Source of the DNA: Sperchopsis tessellata
Taxonomy: Eukaryota > Arthropoda > Insecta > Coleoptera > Hydrophilidae
DNA length: 35,698 nt
Assembly (NCBI GenBank): GCA_033557685.1
Contig: JAWQRN010000161.1
Span: 1-35,698 of the forward strand
Reading direction: 5' to 3'
Position numbers and translations under genes: made by a program. This document shows positions 23,650 through 32,600 of the stretch, piece by piece; within the stretch, counting starts at the first letter, position 1; the number at the start of each line of letters is the position of its first letter. Under the pieces are notes generated by a model, which made no database searches, was not told where the DNA came from, and saw nothing but the letters and a program-made list of their open reading frames with translations.

Positions 23650-26600
23650 GTTTGTACAAGTTATAATGTGGATTGTTAAACTGAATGAGAGAAACATTCT
23701 CAGTTTTGTTTTTGCTCTTACAATGTAAAATATTTGAATTTTCGAGCATATTTATTTCTGTTTGCTTTTTTATTGCAGTGTCAACTGTCAAACTCGTTAC
23801 GTTTTATATTAAGAAAAAGGTACATATACTGGCAAGACGATTTAAAAGGAAAAAATAATTTTTTAAGTGTATCGAAGGTTTGACCACACTAATTTTTGTT
23901 GAGGATTTATTTAAAACAAAACTTAATTTTGTGCAGGTCACGTAAAAAGAAATTACATTTTCTTCCTAGGCCCTGAAATTTAATAATTAGCAAATAACAT
24001 GTTCACTTGGAGCTATTGATATGTTTCTGTTAGTGATTGGGTAAGTGTGAGTTGGCTGATCTTTCGAAATTGCTGACTAAGTCCGAATGGTAAGGGACAT
24101 TTGATAGAGGTGAGATCTCTGCTGAATGACTAAGCATTTTCTTAAGCAAGTTCTATCCAGAAATTGACCATATCTATTTTGTTAGGGTTTGCTTCAAAGT
24201 TAACCTACTGCATCATATAAAAATTACAAAAACTGCAAAATTTTGTGTCTAAAAACTGCAATTTAATAATTCTACGAATTACCAATGTTGATTACTGCTC
24301 ACTAGAGGCAAGATTTTGGAGCAGTTCTACCCTGCTTTTTAGTGTGGAAGAGTTAAGTTAGTAGTTCGGCTATGCCTCATATTGTTGAAAGGTATCATGC
24401 AATTTTGCAGGGCTTAAAACTTCTTAAATATAATTTAAATACTTTGAACTTCAACTGTGATGTATTTATTAATTTATTGAATGTAGGTATACTTTGGAAA
24501 TCAAACTAAGATATTTACAACTATCATTAGAGATAACACAGCATGGTTGCCTGTTTATGTCGAACATAAAGTGCCGCCATTTGAAATTCAAGAACTGTTT
24601 GCTGTACAGAAATATATGACCAGTTATGAAATAACCACCAATAAAAAGAAGTTAGGAAAATTGTAATTTTTTTTAAATTGTTTCTATCAATCATATATGC
24701 ACCACTCATGACATAATACCATATATCATTTTTCCAACCAGCTATTTTACAATTCTTTTTTACAACACAATACATCATTTAGTACTGTCTAGGTGATGAT
24801 GTATCGGGCAATGAAGAACTGTTTCTATCTTCTCCTGTTATTCTTAGTAGCAGACTTCTCTAATATAATAATAAAAGGCTCCACAATGGAACCATGAAGT
24901 ATGCTTCTAGGTTCAGACAGCCTTCCAATATTTAAAGCCTATACAAATTTGACATTATCAAGGACCTAAAGTATAACTATACCGATAGCCACTGAGAATT
25001 CATTCAAACTTCATTCAATATCTGTAGATTAACACCACCATACCAAAGGCATTGATATTATTAAGGTTAATTTTATACAAAAACAATTTCAGGGCGAAGT
25101 CAGATAAAATTAAACAGTTTTATATTAAAGTTGAAGATATTGATTCTGTTAAAATAGTTGAAGCATTTGCTGAAAATCCTAATGATCCCGCATACACAGT
25201 AACTCCAGGTGAAGATGATGAAACCAGTGATAATAGCTTGTTATATCCTGGTAAGAAAAATATCTTTTTTTATAGAAAAACTATTCAATTGTTTCTCTTA
25301 ATTTTCTGGTGAAATTAAATATACCATTATGTTTGAAGAAAGTACTCTTTGCTTGAGAGTCTGTATTTTCCTAGAAAATGTAGAGAATTAAGGTTTATAA
25401 TAGTCCTAATGCCAATAGAGATGATAATTTTTAACTTCCATTCGCTTGGAAGACCACTCTGGTTCCCTCATCATAGTGCACAGCCCCCACCGTTGCCCAG
25501 ACATATATAACCATTAACTGGCAAAGCTTGGATTAGTGTGGTGCCAACAGTGGACAAAATATCACCACGTTTTAAAGCCTCTACACGAATTCCACCCAAA
25601 AACACCTTTCCTATAGATATCAACCATGGAAGTTGTTTTACATTTAATATAAATAATTATTTATTTGAAGTGGAATTGACTTCGCTAGAGAACTAAAAAT
25701 AGTAGCATAAATAACAGCCTATACTGCAGTTTGGCTCCTGTGCTAAGGGAGCCCCGAAGTTCTGGAGATCAATCGTATAATTTAAAAACAAATGAATTTT
25801 CTAAGGACCGTGTTTTGTTCACTCTTAATAGGGACAATTTCAAAAATGTTACTTCAACAAATGTACTCGACACGTATGATCTAGACTCGGCCGGACCATG
25901 CTTATATAGGCAAGGGCTGAAGTTGGGATGCAAACTAGGGCAGTGTAGTTCCATTCAGATCATTGATATTGAGTGTAGGAGGACAAAACGGAAACATGAT
26001 GGTACTGGTATATCTTCGAATATTGCTTGACAATGAATTGAGTAACATGTCCGCCTTGATGTCAAATTTTGATTATTGATTATTTTAACTGTCATATCCT
26101 TGACGAATGATAGAAACACTTTTACGTTCATCTCAGGAGTATTTTTGATATTAATTGTTTGATATCTGACAAATCATATCCATTAGATAGAAGTGTATTA
26201 ATGATGCGTGGGAGTAGATATTTTCTGACAGGGGTGATGCTGTGGCAATGCATTCAGGTACCTATTGCTATAAGTGGGCTTATGATAAACAGAATGAAGA
26301 AGGAAACCAACACATTTATGTATTAACAACACAACTAAAAAAAGGAAGCCTGTTGACTAAATCTCTATTGTAAAACAAATATTGAGATGTTGGGGATTTA
26401 CATGATTGAAAAAGACATCTACTGCATATCTTCAGCAGTCATATAACAAATATGTTATCCATGCAACTGAATCAGCATTTGGGCTTTATATTGGATGACA
26501 ATAATAACATTGATTGTTCAAATGCTACCATAGTATTGATAACAACAGGGATCAAACGGGAATCTATAGAAACACCAAAATTTTGTGCGTAGAAATGGCC

Positions 26601-29600
26601 CCTAAACAGAAATAAATGGACCTAAGATAAGACAGTAAGCACCGCAAGAGTTTCAGATGAACTCTGTTGTCTCAGTAAATTTTTCATGAAATAATGATGT
26701 GAAAATTGAAGCCAATTTTTAAGTGGGGAACCTTATTGCACTGACAATTGGTTTAAGAGATAGGGAATGATCTGCACTTGTGGATGTGGAAGATGATATA
26801 ATATTCACCGAATTATTTAATTGCGGAAAATTTCATAAGTTAAACTTCTAATGTCGAAAGTCAGACGATTAATTTTATCAAAAAGAGAAGAGAAAATCAG
26901 TCCCTACGAGTCCTGAATTCCTCGTCTATACAGTCTACCTAAGGTACATAAAGCTTTGATACCTTTTTGATCGATTATGAGTGTAAAGGGTCACTTAAAT
27001 AAAAATTGGCACGATTTCTCACCCTACTACTTAATAAATTTATAGGATGAATCCTACTTACAGAACTCTTCCCATTTTCTGGAACAGATATCAATTATAA
27101 GATAGTTTCCACAGACTTAATGGACTGATGATGATGTCTCTTTCCATCAGTACACCCATCCATGATGCTATTAGCATTATCAAAGATGAGATTTGTCTTA
27201 GATCCACTTATTTTCGGTTTTTGAACCCTTTCTACGAACAAACTTCTGGAACTGTTATGGGTATTACTTTGCCCCTGTTGTTGCCATTAATTTATAGAAG
27301 TATTTGAATAACTGGCATTATCGTCATCCGATATGAAGCCCGAATGCAGGTTCTATTACGTTCATGATACATTTGTTATATACTCGCTGCCTAGAAATGC
27401 ACTCATCATTCACATAAATTCCCAACCTAATTGTGATTAATACAGTCATACGAGCTTTCAAGTTGTGTGACACAACTCTACTTTCCCAGGAGTTGCGTAC
27501 ACTTACCAATGCGCTTCGATCCTATGAATATGATTCCACCGGATACTAAACAGTCAATAATGTATTTCTGGAATTCAGCTATCACTGCAAAAATACTCCT
27601 GAAAGCAATAGCTGTTCTGTCATTCCTCAAAGATTTGAGAGACAAAATTGCCCGCATCTTAGAAATTTTACATGAAAACGGTATTCTTTTCAATTCAAAA
27701 ATATCCTAAGATCTTTCTTCTGAAAAAGATGTTATCCTGCTGAAAAGAAAAGGTGTTTATCAGATCCCAGGTCCCTGTGATATCAGTTCATTTGCAATAA
27801 CATAGCATAACTTTCTCCAAGTAATGAAGTGTCTGAGTAACATCTTTCTTACAAGCCAAGCATTATTTTTTACAAAATCAAAGATAATAAAATTACATTT
27901 GCATATATGAGTGCCAAAAGTTGCTTAAAATCTTAAATTCAGTAAGGAGATTAATATTAACGAGTTTTTATCGACGAAAAAGTGGTGCATTGGAAAATTT
28001 TAACTGGTCTAGTTATAATAATATACAGACGTTTATATCATTGAAGAAGGTAGTTTCTCAACATGGAACTGTAGATCCTGTGTATTTTAAGTGTTTATTC
28101 ATCTCATTACTCTAGCAAAATCTCCATTATGCCACTTGCCTAACCTGATAATTAGCTCTGGCTCCTATTAAACTTGTTTTTATAGATTTAGATTTTTTTT
28201 AAAAATTTGCAAAGAAAAAATTACTCATGAAAATGTGTTTAAGCGCTCCAGTAGCCGTATAGGTTAAAGCGTTGGGTTTCAATCTATGCGACACCGCAGT
28301 GGCTCAAGTTTCATTCCCAGTCTCGGTATAAAATCGCAGGGATTTGGAATCATCAAAAAAATACAATTTATCAAATAATAAAAATTAGCGCTAGGCTAAA
28401 TGGCATGTGCCGAGGCCAATCAAATTAAAAAAATGTGTTTGAAGCAATAAATCTTTTTATACGTATGTTTTACATTACATTATTATAAAATTTCTACAGG
28501 GAGGCAAAATATCCTGAAATTGGGTTCTTGTATAATTCTACTTAGTTGTGACCCCTACAAAAGAGCTCCAAAAAAATATTTGTGTGTAGACTCTGCTGTC
28601 CTTAGTAGTACATTTCAACGATCTCTGTATTTCATTAAATAGTGTACTCTTTAAAAAAGTCTATGTAACAAATATTTTTGTTGAAAATATCCATATTTTC
28701 TATTTACGAAATATAATTTAATTTAAAAAAAAATTTACAAGCGTTCTGAAATAAATACTTTATAATGAATTCTAGATTCAGCTCACCTCGTTCAAGTTAT
28801 GAAGATAATTAAAACTGCTTCAGAAGGGAGAAATGTATTATGTAGACATGTAGTTGAGGTATGTCGCATAGGAACTGAAGAAGACGAAGGTAAGAATAAT
28901 ATATACATAATCATATTGTACATTTTTGCTAAGAGGCATCTTTTATTTTAACTATTTTAGATTTTCTTTAAAAAAATTAAGCTAATCAGCTTTGTCCTGT
29001 ACTAGCTTTCTAAAATGCCTTCATCTTTCTCATTATTCTTTGTCCTCCCGCACATAATAATACCTTTAATACTCAATCTTTGTTTCCTAGATACGTTTTC
29101 TGTTCATCTTAGAAACTTAATATCTATGTCTTACTATGTCTTGTTACAGATAGTGAGATCTATAACATTGAAAATTTGATTTTATGTGAATTCAGTATTC
29201 AATAACTTACTATTACCATGGTAGCAATGTAAATGTGCAGAAATATTAGCATATATAGGATGAAAGCAATTCCAAAGAAACAAAACATACTTAAACCTGG
29301 CATGCATCATAGACACAGAGATTTTATATGATCAGAGAAAGTACAGGAGAGTCAAAAACAGAAGACTTCTAGTATTTTTTTCTTTCTGTGAGAAAAGGAT
29401 ATAGCTTTACATTTAGACACATTATTTTATTCTAAAGCACAACACTGTCATTAACAAAACAAAGTATTAATTCAGTATGTTGACTTCCATGGCCACAGTA
29501 AATATCTTCAGATTTTCCGGGAAATAACCGTGTGATGGCTTTTGTTTTTGCCGACGTTTCGTTTGCCTTTGCAGGAGACATTATCAAGACCTGCTCTAAA

Positions 29601-32600
29601 AAGTGCTAATAATAACTCTCACAAGTGCTAGTCAAGAAATAATAAATAATTATTTCTTGACTTGCACTCGTGAGAGCTACATGTTATTCTATTATTAGCA
29701 CTTTTTAGAGTTGGTCAGCACCTACAACTAGCACTTTTCAGAGCTACATGGCAATGTTTAATTAGCACAGAAAACCTGAAGATAAAACAAAGTATTAATT
29801 GTTTTATATATTTGGCAACAAAAAATTGTAGCAAAAAGGTTCTGAGGTAAATCATCATCAAACCCGAAGAAAAGAAGGTAACCCAGATTTGAGCTCTAAA
29901 GTACATAGCACTTAAACGTAAAATGGTCAAAACAGTGATCCTATATAATCAGAAGGCTGAGATCTGATGCTAACTACACACAGGTATGTCTAAGAAAAAT
30001 GCATAGATATCATTGGTGAGATTATCAAGTATCAAGAACTAGCGGACCATTAATATATGGCAATATGCATGAAAGAAGAAGAAAGAGAACTTTATTCAAC
30101 ATATTTACATGTAAAGTCAAAACAGTATATAAATCATTACAATAAGAATAATAACAAAATGTTTAAATGATTTGTAGGTACAACAAAATACGAGGCTTCT
30201 CTGGTCAAATGATCCCTCAGCTTATTAACAAGAGCAGCAGCACTTAGGTTTCTTAGGGAATGGTATATTTATATCTTTTTTTGTTCTGGCGTGATATTTG
30301 TTTACGTTTGATCTTCTGAGCAGACTCTGAATGTCTTATCTCTAAGATCTTGTGCAGTATGTAGATACCTAGCAAGGTAAGTATCTTGTGTTTCTGAAAA
30401 TAATATCGACAGGGCATCACAGGCGTCAATTCAAAGCATTGTTTGCTTCTCAACAGAAAACATTCCTTTTATCCCCATGTAGTTATTACATGAGCAAGGT
30501 GGGAATAGAATAAACCAAAATAGATTTCTGTAGGTGCACTATGACTAACAATTTTGACAATAACAAGTGAACCAGGTTTATGGTTTTGGTGAAATATCAT
30601 AATTTTGTAAATGAGCAGGCATTCAATTACTTTGGAAAATATCTACAATATTGATATGCACCTGTAGTTGAAAAGTAACTTTATATTATCCTTCTTCAGA
30701 ACCGACACGATCCTGGCCATCTTCATTTGATCCAGAAAGACTCTAGCTGAGGAGTATGCATTCATAATGTCAGCAAGTGGGGAGGAAATCAGTGGCACAA
30801 CATCCTTCATCAGTCAGAGTTATAAAATTGTTATTTTGTGTCTTCTTATGTACCTATATTAAAAAGGCTTGTTTCTAGTAGGGTCCACCCAGAAAGGGAT
30901 TAAATAGGTATTGTAGTTAAAGTTATAACTACACACCATTGTAAATATATTCCAGTATATCAAATACCTAATCAATTACATGGTGTTGCGTAGTGAAGAA
31001 ATATTTGAATATTTTGACTAATGAGATTGTTTAACACAAGTGCAAAGTTCAAAGAAGTAATTTGACACTATGCACAACTTTTCTTCCAAGAAAATATAAA
31101 ATAGGTTTGGTTAAGTATCTAGGAAGATTCATAACCTGCTTATTATAACATACAAATATTTTTGTTTGTTTATATAATGTCGGCATATTTTATCTGCTAT
31201 GGATAGTGTATGCAGAAGTTTTTACTCTGTAGAGTTAAATACCTGTGTAAAAATATATAAATATAATGATTATCTTTTATTCTCTTGTTAGTAGAGCAAA
31301 TATCGAAAGATTATGGTAAGACAACAAAATCATATTTTTCTGTAGGTTATACAACATTATAAAGAAAGCATGACATAAGGATCTTTTTATCTCAAGGTCT
31401 TTCTATATTTGCTCTACTAACAAGAGAATAAAAGATAATCATAATATTTATATATTTTATCTTTTTTATTATATCTTGACTAGCACTTGTGAGAGCTATA
31501 TGTTATTCTATTATTAGCACTTTTTAGAGCTGGTCGGCACCTACAACTATCACTTTTCATAGCTACATGGCAATGTTTAATTAGCACTTTTAATAGCTAC
31601 ATGTCCTGATAATGTCCCTGCAACGGCGGACGAAACGTCGGCAAAAACAAAAGCCAACACACAGAAAAACTGAAGATATTTACTGTGGCCGTGGAAGTCT
31701 ACTTACTGAATTAATACTTTGTTTTTTAATGACAGTGTTGTGATTTAGAATAAAATAATGTGTCTAAATGTAAAGCTATATCCTTTTCTCACAGAAAGAA
31801 AAAAATACTAGAAGTCTTCTGTTTTTGACTCTCCTGTACTTTCTCTGATCATATAAAATCTCTGTATCTATGATGCATGCCAGGTTTAAGTATGTTTTGT
31901 TTCTTTGGAATTGCTTTCATCCTATATATGCTAATATTTCTACAAATTTAAATTGCTACCATGGTAATAGTAAATCAATGAAGATATTTTTATCTCAAGG
32001 TCTTTCTATACATGCATATGGAGAATGTCATTCAACCTAAACTGTTTCCCATCAGCTCTTCAAGATTTTTACTATTTTTGATAGAATAACAGCAAATCGA
32101 TAAAAATCATACTATACTTATTCAAATTGAGACTAAACAATTTTAAATAAACAGTTTTAAATTGAAGCTAAGCAGTTTCAACACCTAATCATATATAAAA
32201 TTAAAATACAATTGATATTTTAATCTGCAATATTTGTACATTTGTGCATTGTATAATAACAATGAAGATTGGAGAGCATTTGCAAATATTTTGTGAGTGA
32301 AGAAATCAATTGCTTATCGATGGGTAAAGAAACAACTACAACTAATAAACAACATGGTGGGAACTGAAGAACCAAAATAATGGATGAACATCATATATTT
32401 ATAGAACAATATAATGAAGAAAATCCTAAAATTACTATAAAACAACTTCAAGACAAATTGAAAGCCGATTATCAAATTGTTGTTGGAGTATTTCTGAAAG
32501 GGCAAATAAAATAACTTTTAGAATATCAAGCAAAAAATATTCATATTGTTTCCATGAATGAAAAAAATTTTAAAAATTTATATCAAGAAGATAAGCATCC

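Noticed and set aside
28241..28330. A real tRNA gene
   Set aside because: Only A- and B-box-like words remain; no cloverleaf forms, and flanking duplications mark it as a SINE.
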